DNA of 36,676 nucleotides from Pyrinomonadaceae bacterium (GCA_022843305.1 JALHNX010000034.1:1-36676); one strand, 5' to 3'. Positions 12,275-21,901 are shown, counted from the stretch's first letter. The notes: generated by a model not told the origin, from the sequence alone. A program made the numbers and translations.

Positions 12275-12325
12275 TTGTTATACTTTTATTTTCGTTCAAC
12301 GGCTAACTTTCAGCAACCTGCGGAA

Positions 12326-12416
12326 ATAATCAGTATAGTGAGCGGTAGCGAGTCTGTTTCATATTCAAAATTTTCGGTTAACGAACGTGTTCGCTACCGC
12401 TCACTATACTGATTAT
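12326..12416. repeat. Inverted repeat, 26-bp perfect arms, in the divergent Bax1-like/ackA intergenic region
   Basis: ATAATCAGTATAGTGAGCGGTAGCGA (12326-12351) and TCGCTACCGCTCACTATACTGATTAT (12391-12416). Confidence 0.95.
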
Positions 12417-12427
12417 CTTTTTTCATT

Positions 12428-13660
12428 ATGAATATTCTGGTTTTAAACTGCGGCAGTTCGTCGCTCAAATTTCAACTGATTGCGACCGATCTCGAACGCA
12501 TCGAGCAGAACGCCGACCAAAGATTGGCGCACGGGATGATCGAACGCATCGGCGGCGCGGCGATCCTGAATTTTGCGGTCGAAGGCAAAACGGCGGAAAA
12601 AAGCGCTGCGCCGATCCGCGATATTCCGTCGGCTCTCGAGGCGGTAATCCGTTGGATTTCGGCGCAGTCTATCGAAGGCGTAAATAATCTGGGCGATATT
12701 GACGCGGTCGGGCATCGCGTCGTTCACGGCGGCGAATATTTTTCGCAGTCGGTTTTGATTAACGACGAGGTTTTACGCGCCATCGAAGACTGCATCGAAC
12801 TTGCGCCGCTGCATAATCCGGCGAACATCAAAGGGATTCAGGCGGTTAAAGAAATTTTCGGCAAGGCAATTCCGCAAGCGGCGGTTTTCGACACGGCGTT
12901 TCATCAAACCCTGCCCGAAAAAGCGTTTCTTTACGCGATTCCTTATCAGCTTTACCGGCGGCATAAAATCCGCCGCTACGGTTTTCACGGAACTTCGCAC
13001 CGTTATATCGCTTACCGCTACCGCACGACAAATCATATTCCGCGCGAGCGCGTTAATGTAATTACTTTGCATCTCGGCAACGGCTGTTCAATCGCCGCGA
13101 TCAAGAACGGCAATTCGATTGATACTTCGATGGGTTTAACGCCGCTCGAAGGGCTGGTGATGGGAACGCGTTCGGGCGATCTGGACGCGGCGATCCTCGA
13201 ACTTGTCGGCGCGAAGGAAGGTTTGACGATTCACGAAACCGTGATGCTGCTCAATAAACAATCGGGACTTCTCGGAATTTCGGGTTTGACCAACGATATG
13301 CGCGAGCTGCTCGCCGAAGCGGAAGAATCCGACGACCGCCGCGCTAAATTAGCAATCGAAATTTTCTGTTACCGCGTCGGCAAATACATCGGCGCTTATT
13401 TAGCCGCGATGAACGGCACGGACACGATAATTTTCGGCGGCGGCATCGGCGAAAATTCGGCGAAAATTCGTTCGCTGATTTGCGAAAACTTAAAATGGTT
13501 CGGCATCGCGCTCGATGAAACAGAAAATTCCGCGCACGTCGGCGGACGCGAAGGCACGATCAGCACCGAAGATTCGCGCACGAAAGTCTGCGTTATTCCG
13601 ACGAACGAGGAGCTTTTGATCGCTCGCGACACCGTCCGGCTGATTCACGGCAAAATCTGA
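12428..13660 (+). CDS. ackA: Acetate kinase
   Basis: MNILVLNCGSSSLKFQL, GHRVVHGG, VFDTAFHQTLPEKAFLYAIP, RRYGFHGTSHRYIA, LHLGNGCSIAAI, DTSMGLTPLEGLVMGTRSGDLD. Confidence 0.97.
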   Translation: MNILVLNCGSSSLKFQLIATDLERIEQNADQRLAHGMIERIGGAAILNFAVEGKTAEKSAAPIRDIPSALEAVIRWISAQSIEGVNNLGDIDAVGHRVVHGGEYFSQSVLINDEVLRAIEDCIELAPLHNPANIKGIQAVKEIFGKAIPQAAVFDTAFHQTLPEKAFLYAIPYQLYRRHKIRRYGFHGTSHRYIAYRYRTTNHIPRERVNVITLHLGNGCSIAAIKNGNSIDTSMGLTPLEGLVMGTRSGDLDAAILELVGAKEGLTIHETVMLLNKQSGLLGISGLTNDMRELLAEAEESDDRRAKLAIEIFCYRVGKYIGAYLAAMNGTDTIIFGGGIGENSAKIRSLICENLKWFGIALDETENSAHVGGREGTISTEDSRTKVCVIPTNEELLIARDTVRLIHGKI

Positions 13661-13696
13661 AATTGCAGATTTAAATAAATCAACCCGCGTAAAATC

Positions 13697-13969
13697 TCAG
13701 CGTTCGGAATATGCCAATTCGTCCAATTCGCCGCGGCAGCCGTCGCAGACAAAAGGGTTGTCGAAACCTTCGCGGAATGCATGGCTGACCTTTTCAAAAG
13801 TTATTTCGTCAACAAAGAAAACTTCTCCGCACATATCGCAAAACACTTCAAACTGAGTTTTTTCGGTCGGATACTCCGAAACCTGCATTATGGATTCCGT
13901 CCGGTCTGCATCAAATTCTTCTCTTAATCTCACCATAAACGCCTCCCGATTTCTTAAAATTGATGACAA
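13697..13969 (-). CDS. Small hypothetical protein with two CxxC motifs (zinc-ribbon-like)
   Basis: FCDMCGEVFFVDEITFEKVSHAFREGFDNPFVCDGCRGELDELAYSER. Confidence 0.7.
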   Translation of the reverse strand: MSSILRNREAFMVRLREEFDADRTESIMQVSEYPTEKTQFEVFCDMCGEVFFVDEITFEKVSHAFREGFDNPFVCDGCRGELDELAYSER

Positions 13970-13971
13970 AG

Positions 13972-14334
13972 CTATGCCGTTTGAACTTCGGCGCGTTCAA
14001 AACTCAAAAGCGTTTTTGTGCCGTCCGCCGAGACGAATTCGACCGCGCGTTCGAGATTATCACTTCCGCTGAGCGTCATAATCGTGTTGACGTTCAAAAT
14101 CGTGTGCGTCAGGTAATCAATCTCTTTTGCCGATATACCGCCAAGCAAAATCTCGACACGCGGCGCGTTTTCCCCCGCCAACTCAACATAAATTCCCGCT
14201 AAAGGCAATTTTTTTACCTGTTCCAGCGCGCCCAGTTCGCCGAAGGTTTCAAGTTTTACGGGACGCTTAAAGTTTTTTACCGAAAAGTCTTTGAAATAAT
14301 TTGTCCAATTTGTTACTTCGATCGTGTCCGACAT
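13972..14334 (-). CDS. Hypothetical protein, possibly DUF5335-like
   Basis: 120-aa ORF in the gap between neighbours on the same strand. Family guess from overall pattern (TNWTNYFKDFSVKN...VELAGENAPRVEILLGG). Confidence 0.6.
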   Translation of the reverse strand: MSDTIEVTNWTNYFKDFSVKNFKRPVKLETFGELGALEQVKKLPLAGIYVELAGENAPRVEILLGGISAKEIDYLTHTILNVNTIMTLSGSDNLERAVEFVSADGTKTLLSFERAEVQTA

Positions 14335-14371
14335 ATTTTTTCTCCTTATAATAAATTAAAATTTTTGCCTT

Positions 14372-14833
14372 TTACTTTTCGGAATCCGACCGCGCTACGA
14401 GAACCGAACACGGCGCGTGATGCACAATCGCGTCCGAAACCGAACCGAGCGTCAAACGTCCCCAAAATCCGCGCCCGTGCGAACCGACGACGATCAAATC
14501 GGCGTTCCAATCCCTGGCTTCGTCAACAATAACCCGCGCCGGCGCGCCTAATCTGACTTCGGTTTCGATACTGGAAATTGACTCGGGAAACATTTTTTTG
14601 ATTTGCTCGACGGAATCATTCGCAAAGGTTTCGCATTGTTTTCGCGCCAAATCCATCATTTCCTGATAATACTGCGCCGAAATCGCAAACGGTTCGGCTG
14701 CCATCGGTGCCATCTGTTCGTAAACCGAAATGATTTTTATCTGCGGGTTTTCAAACAGATTCAGCATTCGGGAGCATTTTTCAACCGCCGCGCGGCTGAA
14801 TTCCGAACCGTCTGTTGCTATTAAGATTTTCAT
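14372..14833 (-). CDS. Universal stress protein (UspA family)
   Basis: MKILIATDGSEFSRAAVEKC...DLIVVGSHGRGFWGRLTLGSVSDAIVHHAPCSVLVAR: G-x2-G-x9-G(S/T) ATP-binding pattern. Confidence 0.95.
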   Translation of the reverse strand: MKILIATDGSEFSRAAVEKCSRMLNLFENPQIKIISVYEQMAPMAAEPFAISAQYYQEMMDLARKQCETFANDSVEQIKKMFPESISSIETEVRLGAPARVIVDEARDWNADLIVVGSHGRGFWGRLTLGSVSDAIVHHAPCSVLVARSDSEK

Positions 14834-15043
14834 AAATTCGTCCTCCTCATCGGATATGGATTGATTAGTGCAAAAGCCGTTCCCGACACAAAACGGCGGT
14901 TTGCACAGTTAATACAACAAAATAATTATCGGAATTGGGAAAAATTTCGCGGTCGGTGCGTAGATTTACTTAGCTGTCCGAATCGTCGTATCTTGTCTAA
15001 AGGTCGGGAGAAAAATTATAAATCGGAAATTTCCGATAAATTT

Positions 15044-16036
15044 ATGAATGATTGGGCAGAAAATGATTTGAACGAATTTTTGTTTCGCACGGGTTTGTTA
15101 AAGCGCGGCGAAAAAGCCGTTTGGACACCGCTTGCGGGCGGCGTTTCGAGCGACATCTGGCGAGTGGATTTGCCGGATAAAACGATCTGCGTCAAACGTG
15201 CGCTGGCGCATCTCAAAGTCAAAGCCGATTGGCAAGTGCCGACCGAGAGAAACATTTACGAATGGGAATGGTTCAGGTTTGTTCACAAAAACTTCCCCGG
15301 AATCGTGCCGCTTCCGGTCGCGCACGACCGCGAAATGCAAATGCTGGCGATGGAATTTCTCGCGCCCGAAGATTTCAAGGTTTGGAAAACCGCCTTGTTA
15401 GAAGGCGAAACCGATGCCGGCTTTGCCGCGAAAGTCGGCGGCTTGCTGGGAAAAATCCATGCAAAAAGCGCGTTCGATAAAGAAATTGCCGAAGCCTTTG
15501 CGACCGATAAACTTTTTTACGCTTTAAGAATCGAGCCTTACTTGCTGGCAACTGCCAAAAAACACGCTGAAGCCGCGCCAAACATAAGAGAGATTGCCGC
15601 GCGAACTTTGTCGGCAAAGATCGCGCTCGTTCACGGCGATGTCAGCCCGAAAAATATTCTGATCGGGCGCGAGAATCCGGTTTTCCTTGATGCCGAAACC
15701 GCCTGGTTCGGCGATCCGGCGTTCGATCCGGCGTTTTGTCTGAATCATTTTCTGCTCAAATCCGCACATCGCCCGCAGTTCGCCGAAGGTTATAAGAATT
15801 GCTTTGTGTCGTTTGCCGAAAGTTATTTAAGTCAGGTTGATTGGGAACGCCGCGAAGAGATCGAAGCCCGCACAGCGCGGCTTTTGCCGGTTTTGTATCT
15901 GGCGCGCGTGGACGGCAAATCGCCCGTCGAATACATTACGGATGAAAAAACCAAAAACAATATTCGTCAAACTGCATTACGCCTTATCTTAAACCCGAAA
16001 TCCCGGTTGTCGGATTTTATTCAGGATTGTTTTTGA
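15044..16036 (+). CDS. Aminoglycoside phosphotransferase (APH) family kinase-like protein
   Basis: ALVHGDVSPKNILIG (catalytic loop) and PVFLDAETAWFGDPAFDPAFCLNHFLLK. The most likely start is ATG 15044, not the ORF-track start 14861. Confidence 0.82.
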   Translation: MNDWAENDLNEFLFRTGLLKRGEKAVWTPLAGGVSSDIWRVDLPDKTICVKRALAHLKVKADWQVPTERNIYEWEWFRFVHKNFPGIVPLPVAHDREMQMLAMEFLAPEDFKVWKTALLEGETDAGFAAKVGGLLGKIHAKSAFDKEIAEAFATDKLFYALRIEPYLLATAKKHAEAAPNIREIAARTLSAKIALVHGDVSPKNILIGRENPVFLDAETAWFGDPAFDPAFCLNHFLLKSAHRPQFAEGYKNCFVSFAESYLSQVDWERREEIEARTARLLPVLYLARVDGKSPVEYITDEKTKNNIRQTALRLILNPKSRLSDFIQDCF

Positions 16037-17681
16037 GTTCAAGCCATTTGGTTTTGAGCCGCGTGTAAATCTCGTAATACGGCGATTCCGGACTATCCGG
16101 TTTCGGCACGTTAAAAGGGGGATCGTGTTTTTGCGCTTCTTTTTCTTCGGCTTCCCATTTTTGCCAGAGATATTTGAGCAAGCTGAAGCAAGTCGTCGAG
16201 CGTCCGCAGGCGATCAGAATTTCGAATTGCTCTTCGTTCATCCAGAGCGTCGTCGGAACGGTTTCGGCTTTCGCCGAAATCTCTTTCATCTCCGGCGTCG
16301 GTCTCAGTTCCGGGTCGAGTTTCCATAACCACGTGCGGTCTTTGGTCGGGTTGAGCGAATAAATAAGATTGAACGAAACGAGCCGGGCGCGTGAATCGGG
16401 ATTCATCAGGTTATTAAACTGCAATTGCCGGATGCGTTTCATAAAGACGTTCGAGGTCATCGCCAATACGGAACTGACACGCGATTTAATGATTTCGATC
16501 GCATCGGGCACCGCCATTTTTTTGAAGTAATGCCAGAGCCGGAATTTAGCACCCGAAATATTAAGCGTTTCAAACCGGCTAAACTGGCTGTAAGCCCAGA
16601 TCAGCACGCCGATTAGAAGAAAGGCGGGCGCGATTGAAACGACGTAAGCAACAATGATCTGCCAGTCGGCAAAGCGGTTCGGCTCGTCTGCTTTGAAGAA
16701 CGAATAGCCGATAATGCCGATGGCGGTCAGGCAGACGATCAGCAAAGCGACCGCGCACCAAAACAAGGTTTCGAGCGAAACCCAGCCGCGCCGCGGACTC
16801 GTGTCCGGCAGATTGAGAATGTCATCTTCGCGCGGGCTTGTGTCGGTCACCAGAAATAACCCGAAACTATTATTTCTGTCCGCCATGACGGCGTTTGAAA
16901 TCCCCTGATTGTCGTAAATTCCGCCGTCCATCAGCGGCAGCGGAATACATTTTTCGCCAACATTGAAGCCGTTCGGGTAAACGGGCGGATCGGCAAACGG
17001 GTTTTCCACATCTTTTATCAATTTACCGCGAATTGCCGCAAGCGGACTTTGCCAGTAGAAATCGTCGGGAAAGCGGATCGGCTCGAACGCGCCCGGAAAA
17101 CACGACGAAGCGGCGACGATGTCGGCAAGATGAATTTCTTCAGCAACGTCTTTCGGGACGGCGAAATTCTGATTGCCGATAAAAACCGTTTTGTCCCAAC
17201 TGGCGCGAAAACGAAACGAATTGCCTTCGCGAAACTCGGTCGCGTTGAAAATTAACTCACGAAAACGCCCGTCTTTCTTGGCGATTTTCATCAGCTGCCG
17301 AAAGGTTCGTTCGCCCAAAAGAGAATCTGCGTAAGATTTTGCCGCCGAGCGAATCAGGCTGAGATCGGTCGAACCGGAAGGCGAAGGCGTCGTGTAAAGA
17401 TCATCGAGGGCTTTATCAATCGCGTTCGTAGTTTTCAGATAATTGCTGAAATCTCTATAAAATTCGTCAAAGGTTTTCCCTTCGCTTTGCCACGTCGCGT
17501 AGAGCAAACCCGTAAAAGTTCCGCCCGAAACGGTGGACAAAAGTTTTACGTCATCAAGCAAATTCAATTCGTCGAGCATCGCAAGCGTTCCGAGCGCGTA
17601 AGTCGCAGCGCGGTAACCGCCGCCCGAAAGACACAAAGCAATATCTCCGAATGGTTTATTTGCGGCAGAGTCTGGGGACAT
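16017..17681 (-). CDS. Patatin-like phospholipase family protein with two predicted TM segments
   Basis: DIALCLSGGGYRAATYALGTLAMLDELNLLDDVKLLSTVSGGTFTG and PLMDGGIYDNQG; hydrophobic segments LFWCAVALLIVCLTAIGIIGYSF and WQIIVAYVVSIAPAFLLIGVLIWAY. Confidence 0.88.
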   Translation of the reverse strand: MSPDSAANKPFGDIALCLSGGGYRAATYALGTLAMLDELNLLDDVKLLSTVSGGTFTGLLYATWQSEGKTFDEFYRDFSNYLKTTNAIDKALDDLYTTPSPSGSTDLSLIRSAAKSYADSLLGERTFRQLMKIAKKDGRFRELIFNATEFREGNSFRFRASWDKTVFIGNQNFAVPKDVAEEIHLADIVAASSCFPGAFEPIRFPDDFYWQSPLAAIRGKLIKDVENPFADPPVYPNGFNVGEKCIPLPLMDGGIYDNQGISNAVMADRNNSFGLFLVTDTSPREDDILNLPDTSPRRGWVSLETLFWCAVALLIVCLTAIGIIGYSFFKADEPNRFADWQIIVAYVVSIAPAFLLIGVLIWAYSQFSRFETLNISGAKFRLWHYFKKMAVPDAIEIIKSRVSSVLAMTSNVFMKRIRQLQFNNLMNPDSRARLVSFNLIYSLNPTKDRTWLWKLDPELRPTPEMKEISAKAETVPTTLWMNEEQFEILIACGRSTTCFSLLKYLWQKWEAEEKEAQKHDPPFNVPKPDSPESPYYEIYTRLKTKWLELKNNPE

Positions 17682-17851
17682 ATTTTTATCTCCTGAAAAT
17701 TTTTGGGTTTAAGACGAAAACAACAGAACTTTACACCTTTTAAAGAGGATTTTCAATTATGCTCCGGTTTCATTTTATATCTTAAGATTTTTACTTTTCG
17801 CGTTTACCGGCAAAGCGTGAAATTAAAGACAATTCCGACCAATCAACAATC

Positions 17852-17900
17852 TTGACAGAAAAGTAAAGATTTGAGATTCTATTAACTAAAGTATTGAGAA
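17852..17900 (+). promoter_or_regulatory. Candidate promoter/operator of the SUF locus regulator
   Basis: TTGACA at 17852, followed by a near-direct repeat TAAAGATTTGAGA (17864) / TAAAGTATTGAGA (17887) spaced 23 bp, just upstream of the Rrf2 start. Confidence 0.4.
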
Positions 17901-17922
17901 ATCTTTAACCCGGGTAAGAACA

Positions 17923-18402
17923 ATGAAAATATCGGCACAGGAAGAATACGGGCTACGTTGTTTGGTGCAGCTGGCGACTTTGGCGGACGGCGAATCCTTA
18001 ACTTTGCCGCAAATCGCTGACCGCGAGGGGATTTCCCCGGCGAACGCAGGAAAATTGATGTGGCTTTTGAACAAAGCCGGATTCGTGCAGGCGATTCGCG
18101 GCACGAAAGGCGGTTACAGTTTGGCGCGACCGGCGCAGGAAATTCACTTGAACGAAGTCATCAAGGTTTTGGATGCCGATGTTTTGAACAAGCATTGCGA
18201 AAGCTATACGGGCGTGCTTGATTCGTGCGTTCACAAAGGCGATTGCGGCATTCGTCCCGTGATTGTCGGCTTGCACGAGATCGTCGAAAACGCGCTTTCG
18301 CAGATCACGCTCGCGCAGCTCGTCGGTTCGGAAAGTTCGGTTGACGCGACGTTTCATCAGATTCAGGGAATTCACCGGACAATCGAACCGCAGAGAATAT
18401 GA
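17923..18402 (+). CDS. Rrf2-family transcriptional regulator (IscR/SufR-type)
   Basis: MKISAQEEYGLRCLVQLA...TLPQIADREGISPANAGKLMWLLNKAGFVQAIRGTKGGYSLARP. HCESYTGVLDSCVHKGDC supplies three conserved-looking Cys residues. Confidence 0.93.
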   Translation: MKISAQEEYGLRCLVQLATLADGESLTLPQIADREGISPANAGKLMWLLNKAGFVQAIRGTKGGYSLARPAQEIHLNEVIKVLDADVLNKHCESYTGVLDSCVHKGDCGIRPVIVGLHEIVENALSQITLAQLVGSESSVDATFHQIQGIHRTIEPQRI

Positions 18403-18403
18403 A

Positions 18404-18467
18404 CATTTATCATTTACCGTTTATCGTTAATTTTTCTGGTAAATACGTAAATGGTAAATGATAAATG
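18404..18467. repeat. AT-rich inverted repeat between the Rrf2 gene and sufB
   Basis: CATTTATCATTTACC (18404-18418) / GGTAAATGATAAATG (18453-18467), followed by further ATAAATGGTAAATG repeats. Confidence 0.85.
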
Positions 18468-18491
18468 ATAAATGGTAAATGAATAAAGATT

Positions 18492-19931
18492 ATGTCAACA
18501 GCAGCAGAATTATTAACGAACAGGGAATATAAATACGGTTTTACGACCGACATCGAAACGGAAACGATTGCCAAAGGCTTGTCGGAAGATACGGTGCGTC
18601 TGATTTCATCAAAGAAAAACGAGCCGGAATGGCTTTTGGATTTTCGTCTGAAAGCGTATCGCCGCTGGCTGGAAATGACGCAGCCGGACAATTGGGCGAA
18701 TTTTGATTATCCGAACATAGATTTTCAAAATATTTCGTATTATTCCGCGCCGAAACAAAAGGCAAAAAAACAGAGCTTGGATGAAGTTGATCCCGAACTT
18801 CTGCGGACTTTTGAAAAATTGGGAATTCCGCTGACCGAACAAAAAATGCTCGCAAATGTCGCGGTTGACGCGGTTTTCGATTCGGTTTCGGTGGCGACAA
18901 CGTATAAGAAAAAACTGCTCGAAGCGGGCGTGATTTTTTGCTCATTTACCGAAGCAGTTGCCGATTATCCCGAACTGATTCAAAAATATCTCGGCTCGGT
19001 CGTGCCTGTTTCGGACAATTATTACGCAGCACTCAATTCGGCAGTTTTCTCGGATGGTTCATTCGTTTTCATTCCGAAAGGCGTGCGTTGTCCGATGGAA
19101 CTTTCGACGTATTTTAGAATAAACACGCAGGAATCAGGACAATTTGAACGGACGTTAATTGTTGCCGAAGAAGGTGGTTACGTTGCATATAATGAAGGTT
19201 GCACCGCGCCGCAGTTTGATACGAATCAGCTTCACGCGGCGGTCGTCGAATTGGTTGCTTTGGACGATGCGGAAATTAAATATTCGACAGTTCAGAATTG
19301 GTATGCAGGCGACGAAAACGGGAAAGGCGGAATTTATAATTTTGTTACGAAACGCGGCGCGGCACGTGGCAGAAATTCAAAAATCTCTTGGACGCAGGTT
19401 GAAACCGGAAGCGCGATCACCTGGAAATATCCGTCGGTGATTTTGCAGGGCGACGGTTCCATCGGCGAATTTTATTCGGTCGCGCTGACCAACAATGCGC
19501 AGATCGCCGATACCGGAACGAAGATGATTCACATCGGCAAAAATACGAAATCCACGATTATTTCAAAGGGAATTTCTGCCGGGAAATCGAATAATTCGTA
19601 TCGCGGTCTGGTCAAAATTATGCCGAAAGCGACCGGTGCGCGAAATTATACGCAGTGCGATTCGATGCTGATCGGCGACCGTTCGGAAGCAAACACTTTT
19701 CCCTACATCGAGGTGATGAACAACACGGCGCGTGTCGAACACGAAGCGACGACTTCAAAGATCAGCGAGGATCAGCTTTTTTATCTCCAACAACGCGGCA
19801 TCTCGCAGGAAGACGCGGTTTCGCTCATCATCAACGGTTTCTGCAAAGAAGTTTTCCGCGAACTGCCGATGGAATATGCAGTCGAAGCGACGAAACTTTT
19901 GGGGTTGAAATTGGAAGGAAGCGTAGGTTAA
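18492..19931 (+). CDS. sufB: Fe-S cluster assembly protein SufB
   Basis: [63 protein letters not shown]...[24 protein letters not shown]. Confidence 0.97.
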   Translation: MSTAAELLTNREYKYGFTTDIETETIAKGLSEDTVRLISSKKNEPEWLLDFRLKAYRRWLEMTQPDNWANFDYPNIDFQNISYYSAPKQKAKKQSLDEVDPELLRTFEKLGIPLTEQKMLANVAVDAVFDSVSVATTYKKKLLEAGVIFCSFTEAVADYPELIQKYLGSVVPVSDNYYAALNSAVFSDGSFVFIPKGVRCPMELSTYFRINTQESGQFERTLIVAEEGGYVAYNEGCTAPQFDTNQLHAAVVELVALDDAEIKYSTVQNWYAGDENGKGGIYNFVTKRGAARGRNSKISWTQVETGSAITWKYPSVILQGDGSIGEFYSVALTNNAQIADTGTKMIHIGKNTKSTIISKGISAGKSNNSYRGLVKIMPKATGARNYTQCDSMLIGDRSEANTFPYIEVMNNTARVEHEATTSKISEDQLFYLQQRGISQEDAVSLIINGFCKEVFRELPMEYAVEATKLLGLKLEGSVG

Positions 19932-19933
19932 TT

Positions 19934-20443
19934 ATGAGTAAATCAGTTTCAAAATTCTTATTTGTTTTAACTTTTATTTTTCTGTTTGGAATAAATAGTT
20001 TCGCTCAGTCTGAAAAGCAAAATAAACCAGAATTTTCTGTTTTTAATTTATTCGGAAATGGAAAACCAATTGTTTATGCAAAAGAAAATGATGGATTGCC
20101 AAACAAAATAAAAGCAAAAGGTGAAATCATTGAAGCAAGCGTTTCGGGAACTTATTGCGGAACAATAGCAGCTGGCGGAACACTAAAAATTAAACTTGCC
20201 GAGAAAATAAAAAATTACAACAACGACTATTTGTATGTGGTTGTTCTTTGTTTGGCGGGTGAAGAAAACGAAAATTTGGAAGGCAAAAACATAGAAATTG
20301 AAGTTAAAAAGATGACAGAGTTTCCTTATAAATTTGGAGTTTTATTATCAAATGGAATTGATTCAAGTGGAACTCCTTTTTATCTCTCAATAGCTGATGG
20401 AGTTGGCGGATTAATGAAGAAACTTGAAAAATCCACAAAATAA
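19934..20443 (+). CDS. Hypothetical secreted/exported protein inserted between suf genes
   Basis: Signal peptide MSKSVSKFLFVLTFIFLFGINSFAQS. AT-rich relative to sufB. Start corrected from 19655 to ATG 19934. Confidence 0.75.
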   Translation: MSKSVSKFLFVLTFIFLFGINSFAQSEKQNKPEFSVFNLFGNGKPIVYAKENDGLPNKIKAKGEIIEASVSGTYCGTIAAGGTLKIKLAEKIKNYNNDYLYVVVLCLAGEENENLEGKNIEIEVKKMTEFPYKFGVLLSNGIDSSGTPFYLSIADGVGGLMKKLEKSTK

Positions 20444-20521
20444 ATCCATGAATTTAGCTTCAGCCAAAAAAGAAAGGATCATCAAGATTTGCGAGGTCTG
20501 TTAGAAGATAAAGAGGTTTTT

Positions 20522-20767
20522 ATGACAATGAAAACATTAAATGATTCAGCCGTTTGGAAGGAATTTGAAACCGAGGCTAAAAAGCGTCGGCGCAATCCGG
20601 TTAAAATTTTGAGCGATTATATGAAGGAATGTCTCGAGATTTGGCAGCACGAACGGCTCGACGAAGAAATTCGTCAGGAAGCGCAAAAAAGCGGCTACAC
20701 GGAAGACGATGCGGTTGAATTAGTCCGCCGATACCGGCGCGAGAAAAAAGAAAATGCCGCCGCGTAA
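20522..20767 (+). CDS. Putative antitoxin of PIN-type TA pair
   Basis: Small charged ORF (MTMKTLNDSAVWKEFETEAKKRRRNPVKILSDYMKECLEIWQ...) overlapping the downstream PIN gene by 14 nt. Confidence 0.65.
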   Translation: MTMKTLNDSAVWKEFETEAKKRRRNPVKILSDYMKECLEIWQHERLDEEIRQEAQKSGYTEDDAVELVRRYRREKKENAAA

Positions 20768-21200
20768 AAAGCGAATCGCCGTCGTTTTGGATACGAACAT
20801 TCTGATTGCTTTTTATCTGAGTCGGAATTCCAAATCGGCGGTTTCAAAAATAATTCGTTTGTGGCGTAATGAACGAAAATTGCAGCTGATTGTCAGCCGT
20901 GAAACGATTTCCGAATATCTCGAAATTCTTGAAAGAATCGGCATTAGTGAAAAAAGGATTGAAAAGTTAAACGAAATTTTGGAAACATACGGAACGGTTA
21001 CAAAAGTTTCGCTCGGCAAAATTCCGACGGAAAGCCGCGACGCGGACGATAATTTAGTTTTGGCAACAGCGGTTTCGGGAAAAGCGAGTTTTTTGATAAC
21101 CAATGATAAAGATTTGCTCGATATTTCGGACAGGGACAAAAAGAAATTTAAGTTTCGGATTGTTACGCCGTTTGAATTTTTAAGTTTGATTGAAGAATAG
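20754..21200 (+). CDS. Putative toxin, PIN domain family
   Basis: IAVVLDTNILIAFYLS...ESRDADDNLVLATAVSGKASFLITNDKDLLD: the PIN acidic residue pattern. Confidence 0.88.
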   Translation: MPPRKKRIAVVLDTNILIAFYLSRNSKSAVSKIIRLWRNERKLQLIVSRETISEYLEILERIGISEKRIEKLNEILETYGTVTKVSLGKIPTESRDADDNLVLATAVSGKASFLITNDKDLLDISDRDKKKFKFRIVTPFEFLSLIEE

Positions 21201-21276
21201 GAAATAAAATGAATTTAGCAACAGCCGAAAAAAGAAAAGATCGTCGAGATTGAAATTAAAAGGAATCGCTAGATAA

Positions 21277-21531
21277 ATGATAATTGACAGCATCGGTTGG
21301 ATCGGGGCATTGCTGATTTTGATTGGTTATGCGTTGATCTCGTTCAAGAAAATCGAAGGAAATTCGCTGAAATTTCAGTTGTTGAATATTTTCGGAAGCG
21401 TATTTCTGGCAATAAATACATATTATTACGGCGCGATTCCTTCGACTCTGGTCAATGTAATTTGGGCGATAATCGCCGTTGTTGCGATTTTTGCGATCGT
21501 TAAAAGTTATGGAAAAAATTCAACCCGCTGA
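21277..21531 (+). CDS. Small membrane protein (CBU_0592-like)
   Basis: MIIDSIGWIGALLILIGYALISFKKIEGNSLKFQLLNIFGSVFLAINTYYYGAIPSTLVNVIWAIIAVVAI: hydrophobic, and the pattern resembles this family. Confidence 0.65.
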   Translation: MIIDSIGWIGALLILIGYALISFKKIEGNSLKFQLLNIFGSVFLAINTYYYGAIPSTLVNVIWAIIAVVAIFAIVKSYGKNSTR

Positions 21532-21901
21532 AATGCCTGTGCCGAAAGGTCATTATTCGCCAGCCGTTGTGCATAACGGCTTGATTTTTGTGTCGGGGCA
21601 GCTGCCCATAAATCACGCAGACGGAAAGGCGGAAACAGGCGCGATTGAATTGCAGACCGAACTCGCTTTGCGGAATGTCGAAGCGGTTTTGCTTGCGGCT
21701 GGCAGCGATTTGAATCACGTTTTGCAGATGACGATTTACGTTTCGGAAATGGAACTCTGGGATAAAGTGAACGAAGTTTATGCGCGGATTTTGGGCGAAC
21801 ACAAACCGGCGCGGGCGATTGTTCCGGTGAAGGATTTGCATTTCGGCACGAAGATCGAAATTCAGGCGATTGCGGCGGTTATTGAGAATGATGAAGTTTG
21901 A
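21509..21901 (+). CDS. RidA family protein (YjgF/YER057c/UK114)
   Basis: GHYSPAVVHNGLIFVSGQLPIN...LRNVEAVLLAAGSDLNHVLQMTIYVSEMELWDKVNEVYARILGEHKPARAIVPVKDLHFGTKIEIQAIA. Confidence 0.93.
   Translation: MEKIQPAEMPVPKGHYSPAVVHNGLIFVSGQLPINHADGKAETGAIELQTELALRNVEAVLLAAGSDLNHVLQMTIYVSEMELWDKVNEVYARILGEHKPARAIVPVKDLHFGTKIEIQAIAAVIENDEV

Noticed and set aside
13653-13672. AAATCTG-AAATTG-CAGATTT hairpin as ackA terminator
   Set aside because: Only a 7-bp AT-rich stem with no clear T-run; too weak to call.
14861-15043. Extended N-terminus of the APH-family protein
   Set aside because: The extension has no recognisable domain and lies in an intergenic-like region. ATG 15044 fits better.
19655-19933. 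N-terminal extension of the exported ORF after sufB
   Set aside because: It overlaps sufB out of frame. ATG 19934 gives a proper signal peptide.
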